DNA of 64,000 nucleotides from UBA5486 sp036744795 (GCA_036744795.1 DAIOHK010000001.1:70715-134714), one strand, 5' to 3'. Positions 42,610 to 52,250 are shown, counted from the first letter of the stretch. Numbers and translations are program-made. Notes: generated by a model from the letters alone, not told the origin.

Positions 42610-43509
42610 ATGAAAAGGCCAGGCAGAGAATTTTATTTACATTCTGATCTGATTATTGAATATAAAAAAGACGCTCCACAGAGTTTTGCCTGGGAGAGTC
42701 ATTTTCATCCGGGCTGTCAAATCTATTTTGTTCATAGTGGGCAAGGTCAAATGCTCCTCGATGATCAATTGATCTCCTTTGAAACCGGCTACCTTGCTTT
42801 AATCGATGCTTTACGGTTACACTATATTACGCCTCATTCTCCTTCCTTTCTCCGTTCGATAATTCATTTTCTACCCTCCTGGTTAGAAGAATCCGTATCA
42901 CTCCCAATCGGGCTAAATCGTTTGCTCTCCGGCTCTGGCCCATTAATCTTAAGCCTAACTCCTGAGCAACAGAAAAATCTGGAACTAAAGATCGAATATC
43001 TTAATACACAGTACTGTCGGTGGCAAGAAAGAGCCGACTCCTTACTCGAGACGGAATTGAAGGTTAGGATCGCCAGTCTACTTTTTGACATCCTAAATTG
43101 GATGGAAAAAGCAAGAAAAAACAAAAAAACAGCAAACCCCTTTTTGGTAAAGAACGAAAACGCTCCAGTTAAAACCTCTCTCGCAGAACAGATGACAAGG
43201 TATATCGCCAGTCAGGTTTATGAAAAACTTGATCTCCAAAGTTTGCAGGAAGAATTTAAATTCAGCATTCATCATCTGACCCATCATTTTAAAGAGATTA
43301 CCGGAATCTCTCCGATGCGGTTCTGGAGATTATGTCAAATCAAAGAAGCAAAACGGCTTTTACTCCATACTGACCTTACAATTAGTGAAATCGCTGACAA
43401 ACTAAAGTTTGGAACTAGCCAGTATTTTAGCCAAACCTTTAAACAATGGGTTAAGCTCACCCCAAGTGAGTTCCGGAAAATTAGTCGTTCTCCCCGGCCT
43501 AAACTGTAA
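42610..43509 (+). CDS. AraC family transcriptional regulator
   Basis: The product has 299 residues. The N-terminal cupin-type sensor (about 1-150) has SFAWESHFHPGCQIYFVHSG. The C-terminal double helix-turn-helix (about 195-290) ends with the AraC signature FGTSQYFSQTFKQWVKLTPSEF. It is divergent from the PreA-PreT/ADH/flavoprotein/KDG kinase genes across 267 bases, so it is the likely activator of that region in response to its substrate, probably a sugar acid or polyol. AAGGTGGG precedes the ATG. Confidence 0.9.
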   Translation: MKRPGREFYLHSDLIIEYKKDAPQSFAWESHFHPGCQIYFVHSGQGQMLLDDQLISFETGYLALIDALRLHYITPHSPSFLRSIIHFLPSWLEESVSLPIGLNRLLSGSGPLILSLTPEQQKNLELKIEYLNTQYCRWQERADSLLETELKVRIASLLFDILNWMEKARKNKKTANPFLVKNENAPVKTSLAEQMTRYIASQVYEKLDLQSLQEEFKFSIHHLTHHFKEITGISPMRFWRLCQIKEAKRLLLHTDLTISEIADKLKFGTSQYFSQTFKQWVKLTPSEFRKISRSPRPKL

Positions 43510-43548
43510 ACTACATTAATAGGTATTTCTTTATCAGCAATAAGTTAA

Positions 43549-43571
43549 GGGCTACAAAGTTTTTGTAGCCC
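43549..43571. terminator. Hairpin between AraC and deoD
   Basis: GGGCTACAAA pairs with TTGTAGCCC across a short loop, between converging genes. T tracts are weak on both sides, so termination is less certain. Confidence 0.5.
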
Positions 43572-43594
43572 AAACAAATTAATTCAATAAATAC

Positions 43595-44293
43595 TTACGC
43601 AATCTCTAATGCTATTTCCATCATCTCAGTAAAAGTTTTCTCCCTTTCAGCTGCAGTTGTTTCTTCTCTCGAAACTAAGCTATCACTGACTGTTAGAATT
43701 GAAAGGGCATTAACCTTAAACTTCGCAGCCAAAGTATATAATTCTGCCGTCTCCATCTCTACAGCTAACACGCCAAATTTAGCCCATAGCTTCCAGATCT
43801 CTGGATCTTCATTATAAAATGTATCTGAAGAAAGAATATTTCCTGCCCTAATTTCTATTCCTTTTTCACAAGCTACAGTATAGGCTTTTTGCAGCAAATC
43901 AAAACTAGCAGTTGGAGCGTAATCCATCCCCTGAAACCGTAAATTATTAATATTGGAATTAGTCGAAGCACTCATTGCCAAGATAATATCTCTAATCTTA
44001 ATGTCAGGTTGCATCGAACCACAACTACCTACCCGGATCAGATTCTTCACCCCATAACTACAAATCAGTTCATTGGCATAGATTGATAGTGAAGGCATCC
44101 CCATCCCTGATCCTTGTACTGATACTCTTTTCCCTTTATAGTTACCGGTATAGCCATACATTCCCCTTACCTGATTGTAACATATTGTCTCTTCTAGATA
44201 TCTTTCGGCAATAAATTTCGCCCGCATCGGATCACCGGGTAAAAGAACAGTCTCCGCCACCTCACCACTCTTTGCCCCAATATGAATACTCAT
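43595..44293 (-). CDS. deoD: Purine nucleoside phosphorylase DeoD-type
   Basis: The product has 232 residues, the usual size of the hexameric PNP. It has IHIGAKSGEVAETVLLPGDP at the start (phosphate loop), QGSGMGMPSLSIYANEL in the middle, VAVEMETAELYTLAAK (nucleoside site) and LTVSDSLVSREETTA (catalytic Asp). It splits purine nucleosides to base and ribose- or deoxyribose-1-phosphate. GGGGTTG is a moderate ribosome site. It is transcribed alone. Confidence 0.95.
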   Translation of the reverse strand: MSIHIGAKSGEVAETVLLPGDPMRAKFIAERYLEETICYNQVRGMYGYTGNYKGKRVSVQGSGMGMPSLSIYANELICSYGVKNLIRVGSCGSMQPDIKIRDIILAMSASTNSNINNLRFQGMDYAPTASFDLLQKAYTVACEKGIEIRAGNILSSDTFYNEDPEIWKLWAKFGVLAVEMETAELYTLAAKFKVNALSILTVSDSLVSREETTAAEREKTFTEMMEIALEIA

Positions 44294-44573
44294 TATTTCA
44301 ACCCCTTTTCTTGATATTTTGAGAAAATTACATAACTTGTAACTCGAAGCTCGTCATTCGCCACTCAAATTAGAGATTATCATCTCTCAGTAAATGTTCC
44401 TAAACTAATTCTATTTTCTATGAGGAATAATCCTCCTTTTAAATATGTTTCTTTTAAGTTTCCTTTTCATAATCACATTCTCTTGTAAAACTTGAACTTT
44501 TCTCTTATAAAAAATACTTCCAAGGCTAACTCTCAATCGAGCGACTAGAGACGAGCAGCGAGCAACGAAAGTA

Positions 44574-44603
44574 TTGACTTTTGTTTGATTCCTACGTTAC
44601 AAT
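44574..44603 (+). promoter_or_regulatory. SigA-type promoter for the HAD hydrolase gene
   Basis: TTGACT (44574-44579) and TACAAT (44598-44603) are spaced by 18 bases, both one base from consensus. They lie about 150 bases upstream of the start at 44752, leaving a leader that contains the repeat at 44634-44730. Confidence 0.5.
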
Positions 44604-44633
44604 CAAGTCATTAGAAGAACATTTAAGCTAATT

Positions 44634-44730
44634 GAGGAAATTTCATGATAATTATTTCACATGTCATACCCAAAGACATTTTTCCAAGTGGCCAAATACA
44701 CAATTTAGGTAATTATGCAATTCCCTCATA
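44634..44730. repeat. GAATTGCATAATT-family repeat in the leader of the HAD gene
   Basis: Left end GAGGAAATTTCATGATAATT, right end AGGTAATTATGCAATTCCCTC, which is the exact family consensus in inverse orientation. It ends about 20 bases before the start codon and includes no gene. Confidence 0.7.
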
Positions 44731-44751
44731 TTAATAAAGGAGACTTAGAAG

Positions 44752-45546
44752 ATGACATATAAACTAATGGCAGTAGATGTCGATGGAACACTACTTGATG
44801 ATGAAAAAAAACTAGATGCAAAAACAATCGAAACTATTAAACTAGCTGTCAAACAAGGCCTAATCTTTACGATCTGTACTGGTAGGCCGATTCAAGGTGT
44901 GGTTCCACTAGTAGAAAAAATCGGTTTGGATTTACCCTTTATTACATATAACGGAGCTATGATCATAAAGGGTAAATCAAGAGAAATTCTCTACGACCTG
45001 AAAATGACTGATGAAGATGCAAGAGCCGTAATTGAGCTAGGTACAAAATATGGAACTACTATTAGTATCTGGGCTAATAATAAACTTTATGTCAATAGGT
45101 TGAATCAAAAAGCCTACGATTATGGAGCTTTATCTAATACCAAGCCTTTACCAATTAATGATCTTGATGCGATCATAAAAAGCGGGGTCACAAAAGTCTT
45201 ATGGTATGATCAAGTCGAAACCATTAATAAATTCCAAAAAGAGGCGGGAAATTATTTAAGCAAAACTATTAATTTTCATACCTCCCAACCATACTTTCTG
45301 GAATTTGTTGATCACAAAGCCTCTAAAGCAAAAGCCTTAGCAAGGCTGGGAGAATATTATGGCATTAAACAAGAAGAGATCATTGCCGTAGGTGACGGCT
45401 ATAATGATCTTTCGATGATTGAATATGCTGGTCTTGGAGTGGCAATGGCCAATGCGGAAGAAGCAATCAGAGAAAAAGCCGATTATATTACCCTTACTAA
45501 TAATGAAAATGGCGTAGCTCACGTTATTGAAAAGTTTATTCTGTGA
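44752..45546 (+). CDS. Cof-type HAD-IIB family phosphatase
   Basis: The product has 264 residues. HAD motif I is MAVDVDGTLLDDE, motif II is TICTGRP, and the C-terminal motif is GDGYNDLSMIEYAGLGVAMANA. The cap domain is of the IIB type. Members dephosphorylate sugar phosphates, FMN or similar; substrate unknown. AAAGGAG precedes the ATG. Monocistronic, with repeat copies on both sides. Confidence 0.9.
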   Translation: MTYKLMAVDVDGTLLDDEKKLDAKTIETIKLAVKQGLIFTICTGRPIQGVVPLVEKIGLDLPFITYNGAMIIKGKSREILYDLKMTDEDARAVIELGTKYGTTISIWANNKLYVNRLNQKAYDYGALSNTKPLPINDLDAIIKSGVTKVLWYDQVETINKFQKEAGNYLSKTINFHTSQPYFLEFVDHKASKAKALARLGEYYGIKQEEIIAVGDGYNDLSMIEYAGLGVAMANAEEAIREKADYITLTNNENGVAHVIEKFIL

Positions 45547-45603
45547 TCAAAAGTACACAACGCAAAAAGCTTCTGGTATTAAATGAACAAAGCACGGATT
45601 CAG

Positions 45604-45647
45604 TTATTGTGGTTAAATTAAAAATAATTGAATTATGCAATTCCTTA
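45604..45647. repeat. GAATTGCATAATT-family repeat, right end with ATTGTGGTTAAAT motif
   Basis: TTATTGTGGTTAAATT is the inverse of the internal AATTTAACCACAATAA motif, and GAATTATGCAATTCCTT is the family end in inverse orientation. A left end was not found. Confidence 0.55.
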
Positions 45648-45763
45648 AACTGCAAATAAACTGTCGTAACTCGTCCTCGGTCGCTTAGCTTTGAAAGGTT
45701 TTTTGGGCTAATTAAACGCTAAAACCAACTTACAAATGTAATTTCCATTTTTATTATTAAAAC

Positions 45764-46711
45764 TTAGATCAATCTAATAGCAAACTGCGGACAGGCTCCC
45801 ACACAATAACCACAGGTGAGACATTTTTCTTCTTCAATATATGCCTTCCCTTCTTTGGGGGTAATAGCGTGATTTGGACAAGTTTCAACACACTTAAAGC
45901 AACCTGCACATAAACTTTTTACTACTAGAAAACGTTTCTCCATTGCTGCAACTGAAGGAAAAACCTTTGGCTTTTCCCCTTCGAAATAAGCCAGGTTAAA
46001 TTCAACTTCCTCCTGACTGACCATACCAATCGCAATTGAAGAATACCCTGGTAGAGAACGGCCATAGGCTATAGCTTCTTCAAATTCACCTACTAAACTC
46101 CCGCCCCCCAGAACCTTCATAAAATATACCCCTTTACCTTGAGAAACACATTTGGCAATTGCCTTCTCCATATCTTCCCTATTTCCATCAAGGATACCAA
46201 GGCCCTTTTTATTAATAATCGGAAAAACTACATCGATCTCTTTTAATCCAGAAGCCAATTCAGTTACCTTTGCCGAATGAGTACTAATCCCAACAGCCTT
46301 AATCCGTCCTTTTTCTTTATTCTCCACTAAACATTCTAAAGCGCCTCTTCTTTTTTTAAAAACATCTACACCTGCTCTAGCCGCATGAAGATGAAATATA
46401 TCAATATAATCAAGTTCCAGCTCGTTTAGAGCCTGATCAATAGCTTTTTGCATCTCATCAAAAGACTTAGCTGGTGATTTAGAAGCAATAATTGGACGTT
46501 CTTTAGCTCGTTTAATCGCTAAGCGAATTGGCTCATAAGTTTTATATCCTTGTGCAGTATCAATAAAATTAACTCCTCCTGCAAGCGCAGTACTTATTAG
46601 ATCCGCACATTCCTCCACCGGTAAATTTTTTTGGAGCGGACCCATTGGTAATGCACCAAAACAAAGTTCTGTTACTTCTATCCCAGTTCTTCCCAATAGA
46701 TTTTTCTTCAT
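45764..46711 (-). CDS. Aldo/keto reductase fused to a 2x[4Fe-4S] ferredoxin domain
   Basis: The product has 315 residues. The aldo/keto reductase barrel (1-255) has NFIDTAQGYKTYEPIRLA with the catalytic Tyr and IIASKSPAKSFDE with the Lys, and DYIDIFHLHAA. The C-terminal 50 residues carry two ferredoxin motifs, CAGCFKCVETCP and CLTCGYCVGACP. Such ferredoxin-fused reductases are typical of anaerobes and may pass electrons to the barrel; substrate unknown. The ATG follows GAAAGGTG. Confidence 0.9.
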   Translation of the reverse strand: MKKNLLGRTGIEVTELCFGALPMGPLQKNLPVEECADLISTALAGGVNFIDTAQGYKTYEPIRLAIKRAKERPIIASKSPAKSFDEMQKAIDQALNELELDYIDIFHLHAARAGVDVFKKRRGALECLVENKEKGRIKAVGISTHSAKVTELASGLKEIDVVFPIINKKGLGILDGNREDMEKAIAKCVSQGKGVYFMKVLGGGSLVGEFEEAIAYGRSLPGYSSIAIGMVSQEEVEFNLAYFEGEKPKVFPSVAAMEKRFLVVKSLCAGCFKCVETCPNHAITPKEGKAYIEEEKCLTCGYCVGACPQFAIRLI

Positions 46712-46830
46712 CAGTTACACCTTTCTTTGTTTCAAAAATAGTTAACTTATCATAAAAATAATTTCCTTTAATAATACCTTCAAAATTACTATTATTAGCT
46801 TTAAATTATTTCTTAAAAACTCTGTTTTAG

Positions 46831-47388
46831 TTACCCTGAATTCTGCTCTTCTGATATTATGACATCCGTTTTTTCTTCAGAAACGAGCATATCTTCCACA
46901 AGTTTTTCATCATTAAGATCCATAATTTTATCCATTTCTAATAAAAGAATCAACCGCTCACCTAATTTGCCCATAGCCTTTAAGTATCTAGTTTTTTCCT
47001 GCGTTTTAAAATCTGTAGCCGGTTGTATTTTATCTTCGGGAATATTTGCAATATCAAGAACACGATCAACCGTTAAACCCATAATCTTACCATTGACTTC
47101 TGTAACAATAATAACTTGAAATTCATTTTCCTCTTTATCCGGTAGTCCAAGCCTTTTGCGCATATTTAATACGGGAATCACTTCTCCACGGAAATTAATG
47201 ACTCCTTCCACATATGTAGGAGCGTGGGGAATCTTCGTAGGAACTAAATAACGAATAATCTCTTGTACCTTAAGAACTTCCAAACCATACTCTTCGTTTC
47301 CAACCATAAAAATCATATACTGCTGTTCATTTTCAGTATCAGTAAACTGAAGATTCAAAAGATCAATAGTACTATCATTCCTCGCCAT
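46831..47388 (-). CDS. cheW: Chemotaxis coupling protein CheW
   Basis: The product has 185 residues. The CheW core reads IFMVGNEEYGLEVLKVQEI, then GVINFRGEVIPVLNMRKRLG and MGLTVDRVLDI. It couples MCP receptors to CheA. The N- and C-terminal extensions are a little longer than usual. AAAGGAGG precedes the ATG. It lies 95 bases downstream of cheA. Confidence 0.94.
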   Translation of the reverse strand: MARNDSTIDLLNLQFTDTENEQQYMIFMVGNEEYGLEVLKVQEIIRYLVPTKIPHAPTYVEGVINFRGEVIPVLNMRKRLGLPDKEENEFQVIIVTEVNGKIMGLTVDRVLDIANIPEDKIQPATDFKTQEKTRYLKAMGKLGERLILLLEMDKIMDLNDEKLVEDMLVSEEKTDVIISEEQNSG

Positions 47389-47483
47389 TGCTCATCCTCC
47401 TTTATAAATATTTTTCATAAACCAGCTGTTTAACCAAGAAAGATTAATTACACCTATAGCCTAGTTAAAGGAAATAACTTTTT

Positions 47484-49469
47484 TTATATTCTAACTACCG
47501 AATCAACAATAGATTGCGTATCTATAATAAGAGCAATATCTCCACTTCCCAATAGTGACGCCCCAGCAATATCAGGTGTAGTCCCCAATGCCTTATTTAC
47601 TCGTTTAATCATTACTTCTTCCAAACCAAGCAATTCTTCAACAATCAAACCAACATGACTTCGCCCATAGTTAATGATTACTATTCGTAGCTGTTCCGGG
47701 TTTTTCTCACAAACAAAGTTAAATTTTTCTCCTAGATCAATTAGAGGAATAACCTCTGGATAACGATAATATACCTTTTTCCCATTAACATCATGAATCT
47801 CATCCTCTTTAATCACTATGTTCTGGGCAATGTCATTAACAGGAATCCCAAATATCTGCCCACCTAGTTCAACCATAAACGACTGGATAATTGCTAGTGT
47901 AAGGGGAATTTTCAGGGAAAAAGTAGTACTTTTTCCAAGCTCAGTATTAACTTCAATACTTCCTCGTAATCGTTGTATTGCGTTTTTAACTATATCAAGA
48001 CCAACTCCACGCCCAGAAAGGTCACTAACCTTTTCTGTAGTGGACAAACCTGGTGTAAAAATTAGATCAAGAATCTCCTGTCGAGAAAGCTGATCTTGTT
48101 CCGTAATAGTTCCAGCTAAAATAGCCTTTTTTCGAATTTTTTCCATATCTAGTCCCTGTCCATCATCAGTAAGCCTAATGATAATATACCCGCCTTCCTG
48201 GCGTGCTTCAACAATAATCTTACCTTTAGGATCTTTTCCTACCTTTACCCGTTCTTCTATACTTTCAATACCATGATCAATAGCATTTCGAAAAAGATGA
48301 GTTAAAGGATCAATTAACTCTTCAACAATCTGTTTATCAATTTCGGTTTCTTCACCATGGAATTGGACTTCTACTTTTTTTCCACACCGTTTTGCCATAT
48401 CTCGTATACTTTTAGGGAAACGCGAAAATAGCTGCTTAATTGGAACCATCCGGAGTTCCAAAATATCTGTTTGTAATACATTATAGACCTGATCAAGTTC
48501 TTGCAATGTTTTACCTAATTGTTCCCAAGTAGCTTTCTCTTGGTATGAACCTTTTTGCGCAAGATGAAGAAGAGAGGTTTTTAAAGTTAATACCTTACCC
48601 ATCTGATTAATTAGTTTGTCAATTTTCTCAGCCTCCACCCGGATGGTTCCAGCCGTAGCAGAAACATGCTGTTCTTCTCGCGGAACCCATTTACGGATGT
48701 TTACCTTAACAGCATCAAGGGACAAGAATTCAATTTTTTTTATTTCGTCAGGTGATAAACTTTTTTCACAAAGTAAAACAACTTTATATTCAAAAAAATC
48801 TTCTTCTGCTAATCTTTCTTTTGGTGGATTGCTTGCTAGAATACCACCAAAATTCTGTAATTCATTGTAAAAAATCAAGGCCGAAGCTCCAGGAAAGACA
48901 GTTTCTGTAGAAAACAAAACATTAATTCCGTAAACAGATTTCCCTGCTTTCTGCCAAGAAGCAACGGTTTCTTTTTGCTGTTGAGTCAAAACCAAAGAAT
49001 TAGATTCTGGTTTAGGCAAAACATTAAACTGCTTATCTTTTACATCTTGGTTTTCTTTCCCTTTCTCTTCTCTTAATTTTTTAAAAATAGGAATCCATCT
49101 ATTCAAATATGGCGTAAGGTTATTTTTATTATCGCCCTCAAAAAATGCAGTTACATCATCAGTAAATTCTAAGAGTAAATCTATAACCTTATCTTTTAAA
49201 ACGTATTTATTATCTCGAACCATCGAAAATAGATTTTCTAATTCATGCACAACATCTTTTAACTCTACTAAACCCACAATTCCAGCTGAACCCTTAATAT
49301 TATGGGCAATTCTAAACATTTCATTAATAAATTCTTTTTGTCGATCGGGGTTCTGTTCTATTTGCAGCAAAATAAAGACTAATCTTTCAATCAGCTCTTT
49401 TGCTTCATTTATAAAGGTAGAAAGCAATTCTGCATCAATTTTATAACTATCCTCTTTCAATTTATTCAT
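47484..49469 (-). CDS. cheA: Chemotaxis histidine kinase CheA
   Basis: The product has about 661 residues. The N-terminal Hpt domain has FRIAHNIKGSAGIVGL with the phosphorylated His. A P2-like domain (about 165-265, YGINVLFSTETVFPG) is followed by the dimerisation domain (IRVEAEKIDKLINQMGK), the ATPase with HLFRNAIDHGIE and FTPGLSTTEKVSDLSGRGVG, and a CheW-like regulatory end. The ATG at 49469 follows GGGGGG; an in-frame start at 49493 has no site. No cheY, cheB, cheR or cheC is seen beside it. Confidence 0.93.
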   Translation of the reverse strand: MNKLKEDSYKIDAELLSTFINEAKELIERLVFILLQIEQNPDRQKEFINEMFRIAHNIKGSAGIVGLVELKDVVHELENLFSMVRDNKYVLKDKVIDLLLEFTDDVTAFFEGDNKNNLTPYLNRWIPIFKKLREEKGKENQDVKDKQFNVLPKPESNSLVLTQQQKETVASWQKAGKSVYGINVLFSTETVFPGASALIFYNELQNFGGILASNPPKERLAEEDFFEYKVVLLCEKSLSPDEIKKIEFLSLDAVKVNIRKWVPREEQHVSATAGTIRVEAEKIDKLINQMGKVLTLKTSLLHLAQKGSYQEKATWEQLGKTLQELDQVYNVLQTDILELRMVPIKQLFSRFPKSIRDMAKRCGKKVEVQFHGEETEIDKQIVEELIDPLTHLFRNAIDHGIESIEERVKVGKDPKGKIIVEARQEGGYIIIRLTDDGQGLDMEKIRKKAILAGTITEQDQLSRQEILDLIFTPGLSTTEKVSDLSGRGVGLDIVKNAIQRLRGSIEVNTELGKSTTFSLKIPLTLAIIQSFMVELGGQIFGIPVNDIAQNIVIKEDEIHDVNGKKVYYRYPEVIPLIDLGEKFNFVCEKNPEQLRIVIINYGRSHVGLIVEELLGLEEVMIKRVNKALGTTPDIAGASLLGSGDIALIIDTQSIVDSVVRI

Positions 49470-49537
49470 GGTAGCCCCCCTAAACTCGACCAAATAATTT
49501 TTGATACTTCTTTTACTATTTTTAAATTATTTTATTT

Positions 49538-49592
49538 GAGGGAATTGCAAAATTACCTTAAGCATTATCGAGCCAGTAATGCAATTCCCTAA
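49538..49592. repeat. GAATTGCATAATT-family repeat, compact 55-bp copy
   Basis: GAGGGAATTGCAAAATTACCTT is followed after 13 bases by GTAATGCAATTCCCT. This is a minimal inverted-end unit, very like the copy at 55533. Confidence 0.7.
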
Positions 49593-49735
49593 TATCTTTG
49601 TTACAAGTGATATAAACAAATCTCACACCCATTTATTGTTAATTCATGAAGTATACCCGAGTTCTAGTAACAAAAAGTCAAAACAACGGTAATTAGCTAT
49701 CCTTACCTGCTTAAATCAAAAACATCAGAAAACCC

Positions 49736-51613
49736 TCAAAATTTATCTAGGCTATCCTGTTTAAAATCACGATGTACCGTATTAGCAAATTCTGATTTAA
49801 CTTGTGTTGTTTTTTTCTCATCTTTTGCTGCTCGATAATCTTTAGTTTCTCGATTCCAATGTTTCCCCCGTTTTTTACTTTTAACATGACCAATCATATT
49901 TTGTACTTTTTCTGCTTCAGCACTTAGGTTTTGACTAGTAGAGGTAATTTCCTCTACCATTGCCGCATTTTGTTGGGTAACCTGATTCAATTGTTCGGCA
50001 GAAGCCTGAATTTGCTGCGAAGCACTTGCTTGTTCTCGCATAGCTGCAGCTACTTCGACAACCACATCTGAAGTACGTTTTGTATTATCAACTATCTTAT
50101 CTAGGATACCTGCCGATTTCTTAACCATATCATGACCTTTAACACTCCGGTCAACACTTTCATTAATTAAATCTTCAATTTCTTTTGCTGATTCCGCAGC
50201 ACGACCCGCCAGATTTCTAACTTCCGCTGCTACTACAGCAAACCCTCTACCCTGTTCTCCGGCACGGGCTGCTTCTACAGCTGCATTTAAAGCCAAAAGG
50301 TTAGTCTGAAAAGCTATATCATCAACTAGTTTGATAATTTCAGCGATCTGTTGACTACTAGCTGCAATCTGTTCCATAGCACCCATAGTCTCCTGAATTG
50401 AACTTTCACCTTCTCTTACTACTTCCATTGTTGTTTTAACAATTTGATCCGCTTGATTAGAACTAGCAGCAACCTGTTGAATCGATGAGTTAACCTCTTC
50501 TAATGTAGAAGTAATCTCTTCTAAAGTGGCTGCTTGTTCTTGGGTACGCTGAGAAAGATCCTGATTACCAGTAGCAATCTCTCCAGAAGCCTGTTTTACC
50601 ATCTGTGTACTCTCAAAAATTGGTAAACTAACCGTTCTAGAAAAAGCATTACTAATAATCACAATCAATACCATGATTCCTCCTATTACAATTAACATAT
50701 AAAACTGCATCTTTTTAACCGAAGCATATGCCTCATCATAATCAATCTCCATTATAAACCCCATAGGGTGTTCTCCTAAATTAAATACATTCAGACAAGT
50801 CAGGCATTTATTCCCTTGATAATCATCAAGTAACATAAATTCCAAGTAATCAGTATCATGATTCCGAATAGCAGGTGTTAGCAGCTCCGCACCCTTAGTA
50901 TTTATTTTTGTTTTTAAAATCTCATAATTCTTATTAAACCTAGGTTCCGTAAGCAAGTATTGATTTTGATCAATAAAATAAGCATCAGCAGTTTTACCAA
51001 CAATGTCAATCCCATCTAAGACGATCTCACCAATTTGATTTGCTTCTAAAATTAAACCTACTGTCCCTAGTACTTCGGTAGATATCTCTTCGCTAAAAAC
51101 TGGAGAAACCACAATCATAACATTTTCATTAATTTCCGATAAATATTCTATAGTAGAATTAGTATGTTTTCCTGCTAAGGCCTGCTGAATATAATCATGA
51201 TTTTTCAAATCAACAGATAATAACTTATTATTTGTTGTACAGATTACTCGTCCTTTATTATCTGTTATCATTAAATGATACTCTTGTTTTAGCTTCTGTA
51301 ATAAAGGATTTAAATTTTCCTCCCTAATAAAATCCCGTTCACCTTCTGTCTGAGCATCATAATAAGTAGTGAGTCCCTTTTTTAAACTTTCCAGCTGAGC
51401 AACTAGCCTAGCATGATCTGTATATTTAGCAATATTGTCCCCAAAAGCACCTTCTGTAGCAGTAACATATAAATCTAAGGTTCTTTCAACTTCTTCTGTA
51501 AGACTCTTGGAAGTATAAACATAGGCAATTGCAGTGTTAATCCCCATAGAAAGCATTCCAACCAACAAAAACAGTAGAACCAGTTTTTGACCAAGTGTCA
51601 TTTTTTTAAACAT
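49736..51613 (-). CDS. Methyl-accepting chemotaxis protein with dCache-like sensor
   Basis: The product has 625 residues. An N-terminal membrane helix (LVLLFLLVGMLSMGINTAIA) is followed by an extracellular sensor of about 280 residues with a dCache-like pattern, a second helix (FYMLIVIGGIMVLIVIIS) and a cytosolic signalling domain. No clear HAMP domain is seen between helix and signalling domain. The MCP hairpin tip is DIAFQTNLLALNAAVEAARA, then GFAVVAAEVRNLAGRAAESA. Ligand unknown. TTGGGAGG precedes the ATG. It is 266 bases upstream of cheA, with a repeat in between. Confidence 0.92.
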   Translation of the reverse strand: MFKKMTLGQKLVLLFLLVGMLSMGINTAIAYVYTSKSLTEEVERTLDLYVTATEGAFGDNIAKYTDHARLVAQLESLKKGLTTYYDAQTEGERDFIREENLNPLLQKLKQEYHLMITDNKGRVICTTNNKLLSVDLKNHDYIQQALAGKHTNSTIEYLSEINENVMIVVSPVFSEEISTEVLGTVGLILEANQIGEIVLDGIDIVGKTADAYFIDQNQYLLTEPRFNKNYEILKTKINTKGAELLTPAIRNHDTDYLEFMLLDDYQGNKCLTCLNVFNLGEHPMGFIMEIDYDEAYASVKKMQFYMLIVIGGIMVLIVIISNAFSRTVSLPIFESTQMVKQASGEIATGNQDLSQRTQEQAATLEEITSTLEEVNSSIQQVAASSNQADQIVKTTMEVVREGESSIQETMGAMEQIAASSQQIAEIIKLVDDIAFQTNLLALNAAVEAARAGEQGRGFAVVAAEVRNLAGRAAESAKEIEDLINESVDRSVKGHDMVKKSAGILDKIVDNTKRTSDVVVEVAAAMREQASASQQIQASAEQLNQVTQQNAAMVEEITSTSQNLSAEAEKVQNMIGHVKSKKRGKHWNRETKDYRAAKDEKKTTQVKSEFANTVHRDFKQDSLDKF

Positions 51614-51854
51614 CTATATGCCTCCCAAAGTTTAATAAACCTAAACTTTATTCTGAACAAAGCTATTTTTTATTACAAAACCACCTCTTTTAATATGATG
51701 TAAACTTTGTTTATGTAAAATCTCATTATTACCCAATAGTTTCTAGTTTGAATTTTCTGATAATATATGCAGTTATTAATACAAGATCTTTTGAGGGTGT
51801 ATGCCAAAACCAATATAATATCACTAAATAATTTCCATGATTTCGTAATAATTA

Positions 51855-52165
51855 TTGACATTTTCCGTTTTTAGGTTTCTTGTAGTTATTTATGTTATCG
51901 GTTAACTTGCAGAAAAAATTAGTTCTTTTCTTACATAATTTCTAAAACTCATTTAAAAATCGACATAAAAAATGTAGCTAATTTGTTTTTAGTTACATTT
52001 TTAGGTTGCTAAATTTTATCATTATTTAAGTTATCGGTTTATACACCATTAATAATCAATCTTGTTTTAACACAATAACAATAATATAGTTATTATTAGA
52101 CATAAAAAACACGGTTAATTAATGTTCAGTCTAAAATTTTAGGTTACTAAATTTCTATTTAAAAT
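51855..52165. repeat. Three degenerate direct-repeat units upstream of the MCP gene
   Basis: Three units, starting near 51855, 51962 and 52099, each begin with GACAT and contain TTTTAGGTT. The first two also share TTATCGGTT (51895 and 52031). The second and third share GACATAAAAAA and TTAGGTT-CTAAATTT. The second unit holds a hairpin (AAAAATGTAGCTAA / TTAGTTACATTTTT). They lie in a 711-base interval with no gene. Confidence 0.5.
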
Positions 52166-52230
52166 GTCCCTAAAATTATACCCAAACATTTTTCACCGTG
52201 TTTATTTAAAAACATTATTTGATAAAACTT

Positions 52231-52250
52231 AAGGAATTGCATAATTATTA
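52231..52250. repeat. GAATTGCATAATT-family repeat, single end
   Basis: AAGGAATTGCATAATTATTA matches the family left end. No inverted partner was found within 100 bases. Confidence 0.5.

Larger units (their letters stand above)
44294..44751. other. Long interval between deoD and the HAD hydrolase
   Basis: This 458-base stretch has no ORF of note. Its left part has AT-rich sequence and degenerate CGAGCGACTAGAGACGAGCA-like low-complexity sequence near 44538-44566. A promoter and a repeat in the right half are listed separately. Confidence 0.4.

Noticed and set aside
44525..44570. Degenerate GAGCGAC/GACGAGC low-complexity tract, with similar scraps near 27305, 30247 and 45670
   Set aside because: The matches are too short and irregular to define a repeat family by eye.
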